The position numbers were made by a program, and so were the translations under genes. Under the pieces are notes generated by a model. It made no database searches and had not been told where the DNA came from. It saw nothing but the letters and a program-made list of their open reading frames with translations. This document shows positions 33,969 through 40,992 of a DNA stretch of 64,000 bases, in pieces. The DNA is from a virus. Where the stretch lies: positions 1-64,000 of IMG/VR virus record IMGVR_UViG_3300032331_003707; one strand, written 5' to 3'. Each line of letters opens with the position of its first letter. Within the stretch, counting starts at the first letter, position 1.

Positions 33969-34008
33969 CCGAGATTCTGAAATTAGATTTTGTATCTTTA
34001 TAGTATAA
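33969..34008 (+). promoter_or_regulatory. CCGAG promoter copy 1
   Basis: CCGAG at 33969, 19 nt, TATCTTTATAG at 33993. First of 28 copies with identical spacing; preceded by CCCCAATTCTTTAT. Drives 34021. Confidence 0.7.
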
Positions 34009-34020
34009 GATTTAAAACAT

Positions 34021-34293
34021 ATGAAATACTCAAGAGAATTTAAAAATGCAGATGGTACTGCAAGTACTTGGTTCTATGACACAGAACGTTTCCCAAATGG
34101 TCCTTACCGTGTTGAAATCGGTTATGCAAAAGATACCGATTACGATAAGGTATTTGAAGAGGAATATGATGAAGATAAAGATACTTCAACTGATACCTCA
34201 GTACCAATTACAAAACGTAGATGGACCAACCCAGCAAATGGTAAGCTTGTAGGTTATACTAGAGCTAAAAACCTTGGATTAGTAAAAAGTTAA
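34021..34293 (+). CDS. Hypothetical protein
   Basis: 90 residues; acidic middle (EEEYDEDKDTSTDTS) and a C-terminal basic segment (KRRWTNPANGKLVGYTRAKNLGLVKS). Unrecognised; first gene of the CCGAG-promoter array. Confidence 0.6.
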   Translation: MKYSREFKNADGTASTWFYDTERFPNGPYRVEIGYAKDTDYDKVFEEEYDEDKDTSTDTSVPITKRRWTNPANGKLVGYTRAKNLGLVKS

Positions 34294-34302
34294 AATAAAA
34301 TT

Positions 34303-34563
34303 ATGTCTATATCACCAAGAGCAATTAGAAATAATATTACTATCAAATTTGATGGTAAAACAGTTGATAAAAAAACTGTGCTAGAAGCAAGTGAAGCATG
34401 GGAACCTAAACACGAATCATTATTCGTAAAACTATTAAAACAGGGTGGTAAATTTACTGCTAACGGAGTAGTAGTAGAAGTGTTTCCTGCAGATCAAATG
34501 TTAACTTCACGAGGTGAAAAAGATAGTGGTATCATCACTTCAGATCCTTTAGCACGATTTTAA
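34303..34563 (+). CDS. Hypothetical protein
   Basis: 86 residues, 9 bases after the preceding stop. Short strands and helices (ITIKFDGKTVDKKTVLEASEAW); unrecognised. Confidence 0.6.
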   Translation: MSISPRAIRNNITIKFDGKTVDKKTVLEASEAWEPKHESLFVKLLKQGGKFTANGVVVEVFPADQMLTSRGEKDSGIITSDPLARF

Positions 34564-34574
34564 ATTAAATAACT

Positions 34575-34703
34575 ATGAAAAAACTAATTAAAAGATTTCA
34601 CCAGGAAATGGAGGAAGCTTGTTATCCAATAGATCCATTCCCGGTTTATTTATTTATGGTAATAGCGTTATTATGTCCTGTTATAGTTAACTTATTAAAA
34701 TAA
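34575..34703 (+). CDS. 42-residue membrane peptide
   Basis: MKKLIKRFHQEMEEACYPID then a C-terminal TM helix (VYLFMVIALLCPVIVNLL). Tight spacing to both neighbours. Unrecognised. Confidence 0.55.
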   Translation: MKKLIKRFHQEMEEACYPIDPFPVYLFMVIALLCPVIVNLLK

Positions 34704-34705
34704 TT

Positions 34706-34960
34706 ATGGAAGCAAAAGAAAAAGCAGAACAGTTAGTAAACAAAATGTTTAATTGGATTCAAGGCGGAAGTGTAATAGAATATGAAACAGCTAAAGAATG
34801 TGCCTTGATAGCAGTAGATGAAATATTAAATACTTTGCCAATTTTGAGACCTGCGCAAGATGCTGTAAATTATTTAGAAAATTATTCTGCTATACAAACT
34901 CAATTAGATAATCTAAGTTATTATTGGCAAGATGTAAAAGGAGAAATAGAAAATCTTTAA
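34706..34960 (+). CDS. Helical hypothetical protein
   Basis: 84 residues, helical (KAEQLVNKMFNWIQGG, AKECALIAVDEILNTL). This phage-typical small helical layout is common (ECALIAVDEIL), but no function is known. Confidence 0.6.
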   Translation: MEAKEKAEQLVNKMFNWIQGGSVIEYETAKECALIAVDEILNTLPILRPAQDAVNYLENYSAIQTQLDNLSYYWQDVKGEIENL

Positions 34961-34963
34961 ATT

Positions 34964-35059
34964 ATGGAAAAATACGAAAAGAGTTTTTTATTAGGATTTT
35001 TTGTAGGTGGAATAATTGGTATAATAGTACTCGATCTAGTCCAAAGAGGAATAATTTAA
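34964..35059 (+). CDS. 31-residue membrane peptide
   Basis: MEKYEKSFLLGFFVGGIIGI..., one glycine-rich TM helix. Spaced 3 bases from the preceding stop. Unrecognised. Confidence 0.5.
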   Translation: MEKYEKSFLLGFFVGGIIGIIVLDLVQRGII

Positions 35060-35063
35060 AAAT

Positions 35064-35234
35064 ATGGAAGGTAAATACGTAATCATAGATCTTAGAACTA
35101 TGGATTTTATGAAGGATGAACATGGTATTATAAAGTACTATGACACCGAGGAAGAAGCAGGTCTTACCTGTGGTATACAAGAGCTTGAAAATGCTTGGGT
35201 AATGAAATTAGTGTTTAATCATATAGAAGAATGA
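35064..35234 (+). CDS. 56-residue hypothetical protein
   Basis: MEGKYVIIDLRTMDFMKDEHG..., a beta/alpha layout similar to other small phage 'YVVIDLxT' proteins. Stop overlaps the next start (ATGATGG). Confidence 0.6.
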   Translation: MEGKYVIIDLRTMDFMKDEHGIIKYYDTEEEAGLTCGIQELENAWVMKLVFNHIEE

Positions 35235-35494
35235 TGGATCAAATAGGTTATGTCTTATTATACACCATTAATGGATTAGCAATAGCGTTTGTAGTATATA
35301 TTGGGGTTTGGATGCCTAAAGAAAAAATGAAAGGCCACGCCGGTAGAGGTAAATGTAAATGTTGTAATGAGAAAGTAGTATATCATGAAGACGATAATGG
35401 GAATTGGTTCAAAACTACACGTGACAAAGATGGGAACCGAATCTACATGGAAAGTAATGATGGAGTAATTTTTGATAATAGAAAAAATAATTAG
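35231..35494 (+). CDS. TM protein with CxCC motif
   Basis: 87 residues: N-terminal TM helix (YVLLYTINGLAIAFVVYIGVW), then KCKCCNEKVVYHEDDNGNWF, a possible half zinc knuckle facing the cytoplasm. Its stop is inside the first helix of the following structured RNA. Confidence 0.55.
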   Translation: MMDQIGYVLLYTINGLAIAFVVYIGVWMPKEKMKGHAGRGKCKCCNEKVVYHEDDNGNWFKTTRDKDGNRIYMESNDGVIFDNRKNN

Positions 35495-35750
35495 CCCCGC
35501 TCGCGAGGGGATCGTAAAACACAGTAAGCCTCTGAGATCGTACCAGCTATACTATTATGGTATAGGCGAACCTCAAGTAACTGTTCTCATCGTATAGGAG
35601 ATAGGGTGTTAGTTAGCCTTTTCAAACACCCGACGTCGTATCCAGACTTTAAAAGGCAACTATTAGTGAACTTCGGTACCCATACCGCTGACGATGGGCT
35701 AAGTAAGATACAATTCCGTGCTGCGGGGAGTAGAATGCCGAAGAGCTAAT
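35490..35750 (+). ncRNA. Structured RNA of unknown class (about 260 nt)
   Basis: No ORF, and GC content well above its surroundings. Ends pair: ATTAG (35490-35494) with CTAAT (35746-35750), then CCCCGC (35495-35500) with GCGGGG (35723-35728). Inside: CTATAC/GTATAG hairpin (35547-35565), GGGTGTT (35604-35610) with AACACCC (35625-35631), and GCCTTTT (35616-35622) with AAAAGGC (35651-35657); the last two helices interleave, pointing to a pseudoknot or two alternative folds. TCGTA occurs four times. It lies just before two tRNA-like RNAs. Known large phage RNAs near tRNAs (GOLLD, ROOL) are a comparison, but it is shorter. Confidence 0.6.
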
Positions 35751-35758
35751 AGTAACAT

Positions 35759-35858
35759 AGTCAGGTGGTGTAATTGGGTAGCACAACGAAACGGGAGTAA
35801 CCGAAAGGCCAGTACCAATCTACTTGCGTTGATATAGGTTCGAATCCTGTCCTGACTA
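35759..35858 (+). ncRNA. tRNA-like RNA 1 with enlarged anticodon domain
   Basis: Acceptor stem AGTCAGG/CCTGACT (7 bp, 8 with the flanking T-A), D arm GTG...CAC with GGGTAG loop, and canonical T arm ATAGG-TTCGAAT-CCTGT. The anticodon position has a stem CAACG/CGTTG but closes a 38-nt loop instead of 7 nt, with an internal CC-GAAA-GG hairpin. No anticodon can be assigned. No CCA is encoded (ends A-CA). Not a group I intron by size. Confidence 0.65.
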
Positions 35859-35873
35859 CAAAATTAAATAGGA

Positions 35874-35978
35874 ATGACACAGGAGGAAATAAAACATTGG
35901 GTCGATAGGTGGTCGAAACTAAAGCCATCTCCTCAAAGAGATATGGTAATTAAGATTTGGTCTAGGTTATTGAAATAA
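35874..35978 (+). CDS. 34-residue ORF between the tRNA-like RNAs
   Basis: MTQEEIKHWVDRWSKLKPSP..., with AGGA before the ATG and a Trp-rich amphipathic helix. It fits exactly between the two tRNA-like RNAs. Small, so it may be chance, but codon use and Trp content look protein-like. Confidence 0.4.
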   Translation: MTQEEIKHWVDRWSKLKPSPQRDMVIKIWSRLLK

Positions 35979-35983
35979 AACAT

Positions 35984-36137
35984 AGTCAGGTGGTGGAATG
36001 GTAGACACATAATGACACGCACGGCAACCTTGAATAAGTGCACTTTGAAAAGGCAATGCGAATGATGAAGAACACTACCTCACAGTGCGTAGGTAAAATT
36101 CAAAGTGTTCATACAGGTTCGATTCCTGTCCTGACTA
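35984..36137 (+). ncRNA. tRNA-like RNA 2 with large insertion
   Basis: Same acceptor stem (AGTCAGG/CCTGACT), tRNA-Leu-like D arm (GTGGAATGGTAGACAC) and perfect T arm ACAGG-TTCGATT-CCTGT. Between D and T arms are about 105 nt instead of about 40. Pairing there includes ACGCAC/GTGCGT and CACTTTGAA/TTCAAAGTG, which may be alternatives. 17 bases at the 5' end (AACATAGTCAGGTGGTG) are identical to tRNA-like RNA 1. No clear anticodon. Confidence 0.65.
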
Positions 36138-36153
36138 CTAAAGAGGATAAAAC

Positions 36154-36193
36154 GCGTAGTAACCTCAGGGGTCTGCAGCCCCACTACGCTCCA
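36154..36193 (+). ncRNA. tRNA-like minihelix ending in CCA
   Basis: GCGTAGT pairs with ACTACGC (7 bp acceptor-like), enclosing AACCTCA and the hairpin GGGG-TCTGCAG-CCCC (T-arm-like, 7-nt loop), then T-CCA. This is the acceptor/T half of a tRNA with no D or anticodon arm. It ends 3 bases before tRNA-CAU. It may be a tRNA relic or a charged minihelix; also compatible with a simple processing hairpin. Confidence 0.45.
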
Positions 36194-36196
36194 TTA

Positions 36197-36270
36197 GCGC
36201 CCTTAGCTCATTAGGTTAGAGCAACTGACTCATAATCAGTAGGTACCTGGTTCGATCCCAGGAGGGCGCA
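36197..36270 (+). tRNA. tRNA with CAU anticodon (Met or Ile2)
   Basis: 74 nt with normal cloverleaf: acceptor GCGCCCT/AGGGCGC, D arm GCTC...GAGC, anticodon stem ACTGA/TCAGT with loop CTCATAA (anticodon CAT), T arm CCTGG-TTCGATC-CCAGG. CCA not encoded. CAU may read AUG or, if lysidine-modified, AUA; AUA is common in this AT-rich genome. Confidence 0.92.
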
Positions 36271-36289
36271 CAAAATTTTTTTAACTATA

Positions 36290-36331
36290 GGTTGGCTTTA
36301 CTACTATAGTTATTATATTTCGGATATAATT
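36290..36331 (+). promoter_or_regulatory. Probable promoter before the HTH gene
   Basis: TTGG at 36292, then TATATTTCGGATATAA at 36314. Weaker than the arrays; spacing two bases different. Lies between tRNA-CAU and the ATG at 36353. Confidence 0.4.
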
Positions 36332-36352
36332 AAAAACCAAATAAATAAAGTT

Positions 36353-36598
36353 ATGAACAAAATGTCAACAACCCCAAGTGCACGTTCTTACCGTCGCTTG
36401 AACCGTACTGCTAAATTAGCATTTTACAATGCTCGTCAACGTAAAGGTGACACTACCCGCTTAGCAGAAACTACTGGTTACTCAGCTAGCCATGTATCAA
36501 ATATTATTAATGGTCGCCGTTCGGTGAATCAGGATGTAGCAAACGCTATGTACAATATGTCTCGTCGTCGTATGAGAACAATCGAGCTAGTAGGTTAA
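36353..36598 (+). CDS. Helix-turn-helix DNA-binding protein
   Basis: 81 residues, strongly basic. DTTRLAETTGYSASHVSNIINGRRSVNQDVANAMYNM is a complete XRE/Cro-type HTH; flanked by Arg-rich ends (RSYRRLNRTAK, MSRRRMRTIE). Probably a transcription regulator of the neighbouring promoter array. A strong terminator follows at 36626. Confidence 0.75.
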   Translation: MNKMSTTPSARSYRRLNRTAKLAFYNARQRKGDTTRLAETTGYSASHVSNIINGRRSVNQDVANAMYNMSRRRMRTIELVG

Positions 36599-36625
36599 TT
36601 ACCTAAGCCATGTTGTGTGTTGGAG

Positions 36626-36657
36626 AGCATATCCTAAAGAGGATATGCTTTTCTTCT
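36626..36657 (+). terminator. Intrinsic terminator
   Basis: AGCATATCCT-aaag-AGGATATGCT, a perfect 10-bp stem, followed by TTTTCTTCT. Ends the HTH gene transcript. Confidence 0.85.
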
Positions 36658-36684
36658 CACTAAAGATATCCCCCAATTCTTTAT

Positions 36685-36722
36685 CCGAGATTATAAAATT
36701 ATCTTTACTATATTTACAGTAT
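36685..36722 (+). promoter_or_regulatory. CCGAG promoter copy 2, leaderless
   Basis: CCGAG at 36685, 19 nt, TATATTTACAG at 36709, ATG at 36723. Drives the operon from 36723 with essentially no leader. Confidence 0.7.
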
Positions 36723-37196
36723 ATGAATATTTTTTACGTACATAAAGACCCAATAGTTGCAGCACAAATGCTAGCAGATGATCACATTCGCAAAATGCAA
36801 ATTGAAAGCGCTCAGATGCTTTGTACAGCACATTGGGAAACAGGAGGTGAAGCACCTTATAAGCGAGCTCATAAAAATCACCCCTCAACTATTTGGGCTA
36901 GACAATCACTGCAACATTATAGATGGTTGCTGAAGCATGGTTTAGAAATTTGTTATGAGTTTGAGAAACGTTATGGTAAACGCCATGCAACACAAGCTGT
37001 ACTTGAATGGTGTGAATTGAATATACCCAATATACCAAATGTTGAGTTCGTTGAACCACCATTGTGTATGCCTGAGGAATTTAAGATTGATGATACTATT
37101 GGTTCGTATAGAAACTTTTACATCAATGATAAAGTAAAAATTAAAAAATTGGATTGGAAGAAAAATCCTGAAAGAAAACCGAATTGGATATTATGA
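36723..37196 (+). CDS. Conserved phage protein, MNIF-KMxxExAQML family
   Basis: 157 residues from ATG 36723. The start MNIFYVHKDPIVAAQMLADDHIRKMQ with IESAQML is a widespread phage family, often labelled pyrimidine-dimer DNA glycosylase-like by rough similarity; the real function is uncertain. His and Lys residues in the ADDHIRKM helix are conserved. Stop overlaps the next start (ATGA). Confidence 0.65.
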   Translation: MNIFYVHKDPIVAAQMLADDHIRKMQIESAQMLCTAHWETGGEAPYKRAHKNHPSTIWARQSLQHYRWLLKHGLEICYEFEKRYGKRHATQAVLEWCELNIPNIPNVEFVEPPLCMPEEFKIDDTIGSYRNFYINDKVKIKKLDWKKNPERKPNWIL

Positions 37197-37798
37197 GGAA
37201 TAATTTTGAGCAAATACGTAATATGTTGAAATTTGAGGATGATTATTTTTATTTCATTCAGATTATTCAACGTAAAAAAGAAAACCCTGAATTATGTTCT
37301 AGTAATAGAGTTATTCGTTCATATAATATCTCCAGTTTAGAGAAGTTTGATAAAGACAAAGATGAAATTATCACATTATGTGAAACATTTAATGCTCGTG
37401 CTTACATTCACTTGAATAGAAGAAAGTGGAGTAAGATTGCTTTAGAGTGTTTAAGACACAATGCTGAATTAATTGCAAATGAGCAGTACTATGGTATTAA
37501 ATCTAGTTTTGAAACTATCATTGGGCGTAACAATGGTGAATCAAGTAGAACCAAAACATGGATTATTGATGTTGATATGAATGATTTGGAGGTTGTAAAT
37601 AAAATTGAACGTATTATTAACAGTATAGAACCTATAGATAGGACTGTAACCAAATTAATGCATATTATTCCTACCAAGAATGGATATCATATGATTACTA
37701 CACCCTTCGATAGAGCTGAATTTAACAAATATATGCAATTACAAGGTGATGTACCTGATGTACACACCGATAATCCAACAATATTATACGCAATATGA
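37193..37798 (+). CDS. AEP primase-like domain protein (possible)
   Basis: 201 residues from ATG 37193. FNARAYIHLNRRKW, then TWIIDVDMND (hhD-h-D-like metal motif) and IIPTKNGYHMITTPFD (the s-x-H motif) occur in the order and spacing of archaeo-eukaryotic primase/PrimPol and ligase-associated nucleotidyltransferases. It is followed by an RNA kinase and an RNA ligase, so it may act with them on RNA ends. Activity is inference. Confidence 0.55.
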   Translation: MRNNFEQIRNMLKFEDDYFYFIQIIQRKKENPELCSSNRVIRSYNISSLEKFDKDKDEIITLCETFNARAYIHLNRRKWSKIALECLRHNAELIANEQYYGIKSSFETIIGRNNGESSRTKTWIIDVDMNDLEVVNKIERIINSIEPIDRTVTKLMHIIPTKNGYHMITTPFDRAEFNKYMQLQGDVPDVHTDNPTILYAI

Positions 37799-38184
37799 AA
37801 GATTTAATATTATTAAGAGGGTTACCTGGAGCAGGTAAGTCAACATTAGCTAAGTCATTAAGTTGTTGTGTATTTGAGGCGGATCAATATTTTATTGACT
37901 CTGAAACTGGCGAATATAAATTTGATATGTCAAAAATAAAACTAGCTCATGATTGGTGTAAATTGCGTGTTGGACATAGTATGGAAGATGGGTTAGGTAC
38001 GATTGTAGTTGCTAATACTTTTACCCGAGAATGGGAAATGGATGCTTATTATGAGTTAGCCGAAAAGTATGGATATCGAGTGCATTCTGTTATTGTGGAG
38101 AATAGACACGATGGAGTGAATGAACATGGATGCCCAGATGATAAAATAAAACAAATGAAAAATCGTTTTGAAATAAAGTTATAA
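37795..38184 (+). CDS. Polynucleotide kinase-like P-loop kinase
   Basis: 129 residues, ATGA overlap with the upstream gene. Walker A GLPGAGKST (residues 9-17), FEADQYF with the catalytic Asp, and a lid-region NTFTREWEMDAYY. Lacks the phosphatase domain of T4 Pnkp (301 residues). Phosphorylates 5'-OH ends of RNA/DNA in this family. An RNA ligase starts one base after the stop. Confidence 0.75.
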   Translation: MKDLILLRGLPGAGKSTLAKSLSCCVFEADQYFIDSETGEYKFDMSKIKLAHDWCKLRVGHSMEDGLGTIVVANTFTREWEMDAYYELAEKYGYRVHSVIVENRHDGVNEHGCPDDKIKQMKNRFEIKL

Positions 38185-38185
38185 T

Positions 38186-39328
38186 ATGGAAAATAATAAT
38201 TCAGTGTGCTACGTAGCACGCATAAACGAAATCAAAGAAATCCCAGGAGCAGATAATATCGAGCAAGGTGTTATCGGTGGATGGAATTGTATTATCAAGA
38301 AAGGAGAATACAAAGTAGATGACTTGGTTGTAGTGGCAACAACCGATGCAGTCATTCCTGTAGAGTTGTCAGATGCAATGAATGTAACCAATTACTTACG
38401 TAAAGGTCAACGTGTGCGTACTGTTAAGTTGAGGGGAGTATATTCTGAGTGTTTGATTATACCTTTAAGATATGCTCGTCAATCTGCTAAGTACACTAAA
38501 TTGGAGTGGGATGAAGGTAAGGATATAATGGAATTGTTGGGTGTCTACAAGTATGAACCACCAGTACGCCAAGTACAATTGGCTGGGGGTCGTAAAATTA
38601 AATATAAAGACAATCCTAACTTCACAGTATATCACAAGTTCCCTAACATTAAGAATGTAACTGGAATGTTTACTGAAGAAGATTATGTACAAATTACTCG
38701 TAAGATACATGGTACAAATGCTCGTTACGGTATTGTTAAGAAACATAAATTATCGTTTTGGGATAAAGTTAAAAAACTCTTTACTAACAATATATGGGCT
38801 GAATATGAGTTTATATATGGGTCCCATAACGTTGAGAAAGGTTCAGATACACAAGGTTTTTATGATACTGATGTTTGGAGGGAAGTAGCTGATAAATATG
38901 ATATCAAAAACAAGTTATGGGAGTTTGCTAAAAAAATCTCACCAGCTGTAATTGGGTCTGGGGTAGTAGTTTATGGTGAAGTATATGGTCCTGGTATCCA
39001 AAAGAACTATGATTATGGGTTAAAGGAGTTAGAGTTTGCTGGGTTTGATATTACAGTCAATGGTACATACCAAACCACATTCGCTACTAGACATATTATG
39101 GTTGGTGCATTCGAATTACCACACGTACCTGAATTATGTGAACATACATCTTGGTCACAAGAGATTCAAGACCAATTCACATTCAACAACTTCATTGAAG
39201 GAACTAAAGTACCACATGAAGGTATTGTAATCAAACATATAAGTGGACAAAGAGAAAAAATAGCCAAAGTAATCAACCCAGACTACCTCATCTATGGAGA
39301 GAAACACGATGTAGGAGATAGCCACTAA
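38186..39328 (+). CDS. RNA ligase, DraRnl (Rnl5)-like
   Basis: 380 residues. N-terminal OB-like domain (about 1-125), then the ligase core: motif I TRKIHGTNARYG (Lys that becomes adenylated), motif III/IIIa VVVYGEVYG, motif IV HEGIVIK and motif V AKVINPDYL. This order with an N-terminal OB fold matches DRB0094-type nick-sealing RNA ligases. With the kinase it would repair cleaved tRNA. Confidence 0.85.
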   Translation: MENNNSVCYVARINEIKEIPGADNIEQGVIGGWNCIIKKGEYKVDDLVVVATTDAVIPVELSDAMNVTNYLRKGQRVRTVKLRGVYSECLIIPLRYARQSAKYTKLEWDEGKDIMELLGVYKYEPPVRQVQLAGGRKIKYKDNPNFTVYHKFPNIKNVTGMFTEEDYVQITRKIHGTNARYGIVKKHKLSFWDKVKKLFTNNIWAEYEFIYGSHNVEKGSDTQGFYDTDVWREVADKYDIKNKLWEFAKKISPAVIGSGVVVYGEVYGPGIQKNYDYGLKELEFAGFDITVNGTYQTTFATRHIMVGAFELPHVPELCEHTSWSQEIQDQFTFNNFIEGTKVPHEGIVIKHISGQREKIAKVINPDYLIYGEKHDVGDSH

Positions 39329-39337
39329 ACTCTTTAT

Positions 39338-39373
39338 CCTAGGCTTTTAAATAAAATTTATTATCTTTATAGT
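39338..39373 (+). promoter_or_regulatory. CCGAG promoter copy 3 (CCTAG variant), leaderless
   Basis: CCTAG at 39338, 19 nt, TATCTTTATAG at 39362, running into the ATG at 39374. Confidence 0.65.
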
Positions 39374-40024
39374 ATGAAAATAGAGTTAAAACAACATCAA
39401 AGATTATGGTTTACGAGTGATACTCACTACAACCACTCCAATATTTGTAGAGCAACTACACGTTGGACTGATGCTGATAGTGTGACTCGTGATTTTGCTT
39501 CATTAGAGAAGATGAATGAGGAGTTAGTGTACTGGATAAATAGGAGAGTAGCGCAGGATGATATCTTGATTCACTTAGGTGATTGGTCGTTTGGTGGTTT
39601 TGAAAGTATCCAAACATTTAGAGATAGAATTGTATGTCAAAACATACATTTAGTGTTAGGCAATCACGACCACCACATTCAGAATAACAGAGATAACATC
39701 CAATCTATATTCAGCTCAGTAAACCAATACTTGGACTTAGGTGTTAGTTGGTGGATTGCTGGCAAGAAAAAGGAACACGCTCGTTTCATTTGTATGCACT
39801 ACCCAATCGCAAGTTGGAATGGGATGAATGATGGTGCAGTGCATTTACACGGACACGTTCACTTACCTAAACATTTAAGAATGGCAGCAGGTAAAGCAAT
39901 GGATGTAGGAGTTGATGGAAATGACTTGGAGCCAATTGAAATGGATGATATATTAATAAAGATGGTATCTAGGCCAATTGCTAAATTAGCATTACCAAAG
40001 GATCACCACGAAAAAAGATTATAA
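39374..40024 (+). CDS. Calcineurin-like metallophosphoesterase 1
   Basis: 216 residues with the five motifs: FTSDTHYNH (D-x-H), HLGDWSF (GD), VLGNHDHH (GNHD), CMHYP (H) and HLHGHVH (GH-x-H). Phage-type phosphoesterase. Gene order after kinase and ligase suggests processing of RNA 2',3'-phosphate ends, as the metallophosphoesterase module of bacterial Pnkp does; that is inference. Confidence 0.82.
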   Translation: MKIELKQHQRLWFTSDTHYNHSNICRATTRWTDADSVTRDFASLEKMNEELVYWINRRVAQDDILIHLGDWSFGGFESIQTFRDRIVCQNIHLVLGNHDHHIQNNRDNIQSIFSSVNQYLDLGVSWWIAGKKKEHARFICMHYPIASWNGMNDGAVHLHGHVHLPKHLRMAAGKAMDVGVDGNDLEPIEMDDILIKMVSRPIAKLALPKDHHEKRL

Positions 40025-40025
40025 C

Positions 40026-40733
40026 ATGAAAACAATAGTATTAGGAGATACACATGGTCGTAACATTTGGAAAGAGATTGTGTTTCAAGAAAAAGCAGAT
40101 CGAGTTATTTTTATTGGAGACTATTTTGATAGCTTTGATATCGGTCCTGCTGAGCAGATGTTTAACTTTAGAGAGATTATTGACTTTAAAGAGAAGGGTG
40201 AGTGCGAAGTTATTTTACTAATCGGTAATCATGACTTCCACTACTACCCAGGTGGTGAAACATACTCAGGATATAAAGCAGGCGCGGCACCAGCTATTAG
40301 ACAAATACTACAAGAAAATAATCACCACATACAAATGTGTTATCAACTTGATAATGTTTTGTTTACACATGCTGGTATTGGTCATGATTGGTTAGTATAC
40401 CAAAATAAATATGAAAGTGGCTCAATTGCTGATTTTGTAAATGATATTTGGAAATATCAGCCTAATCGCTTTATGTTTTATGGTATTGACCAATATGGTA
40501 ATACTAAAACACAAACACCAATTTGGATTAGACCTCAAGCATTAATGGCTGGTAATAGAGATACATTCTTGAAAAAAGAGTATATTCAAGTAGTAGGACA
40601 TACTGCTGTAAGAAAGATTGATATCGAAGGTAAAGCAACAGGAGGCAGATATTACTTTATCGACACATTTGACACATCAGGCCAATTCCTGATTTATGAG
40701 AATGGAGAATTTAGATTAGGAGAATACCCTTAA
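40026..40733 (+). CDS. Calcineurin-like metallophosphoesterase 2
   Basis: 235 residues, 1 base after its neighbour. Motifs VLGDTHGRN, FIGDYFDSF, LIGNHDFHYY, FTHAGIGHDW and VVGHTAV follow PPP/PrpE-type phosphatases. Not closely similar to copy 1, so likely a different substrate. Ser/Thr protein phosphatase or Ap4A-type hydrolase are alternatives. Confidence 0.82.
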   Translation: MKTIVLGDTHGRNIWKEIVFQEKADRVIFIGDYFDSFDIGPAEQMFNFREIIDFKEKGECEVILLIGNHDFHYYPGGETYSGYKAGAAPAIRQILQENNHHIQMCYQLDNVLFTHAGIGHDWLVYQNKYESGSIADFVNDIWKYQPNRFMFYGIDQYGNTKTQTPIWIRPQALMAGNRDTFLKKEYIQVVGHTAVRKIDIEGKATGGRYYFIDTFDTSGQFLIYENGEFRLGEYP

Positions 40734-40747
40734 CACTTATATAAATT

Positions 40748-40990
40748 ATGGCAAAAGTAATAATTGAATTTGATTGCGTTGAAGAAGCAGATGGAATACA
40801 CTCTGCATTATACGGATACAAGTATAGAAATATACTTTGGGAGTTAGACCAAAAACTACGTAGTGTGCATAAGTATGGTGCTGCTCTTGAAGGTAATGGA
40901 GAAGCTACAGATGCAGAAATGGATGTATGTTATAGACTGAGAGATGTTATCAGAAAAATGCTACAAGAAGATAACTTGACAATAGAGTAA
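40748..40990 (+). CDS. Small phage protein (IEFDCVEEADGI family)
   Basis: 80 residues, with DCVEEADGIHSALYGYKYRNILWELDQKLR broken by turns; similar small proteins are common next to thyA in phages (from memory). Function unknown. Confidence 0.6.
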   Translation: MAKVIIEFDCVEEADGIHSALYGYKYRNILWELDQKLRSVHKYGAALEGNGEATDAEMDVCYRLRDVIRKMLQEDNLTIE

Positions 40991-40992
40991 CT

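Noticed and set aside
35759-36137. Group I introns or tmRNA in the tRNA-like RNAs
   Set aside because: Inserts of 38 and about 100 nt are too short for group I introns, no P4-P7 core seen, and no tmRNA resume-codon reading frame or termini found.
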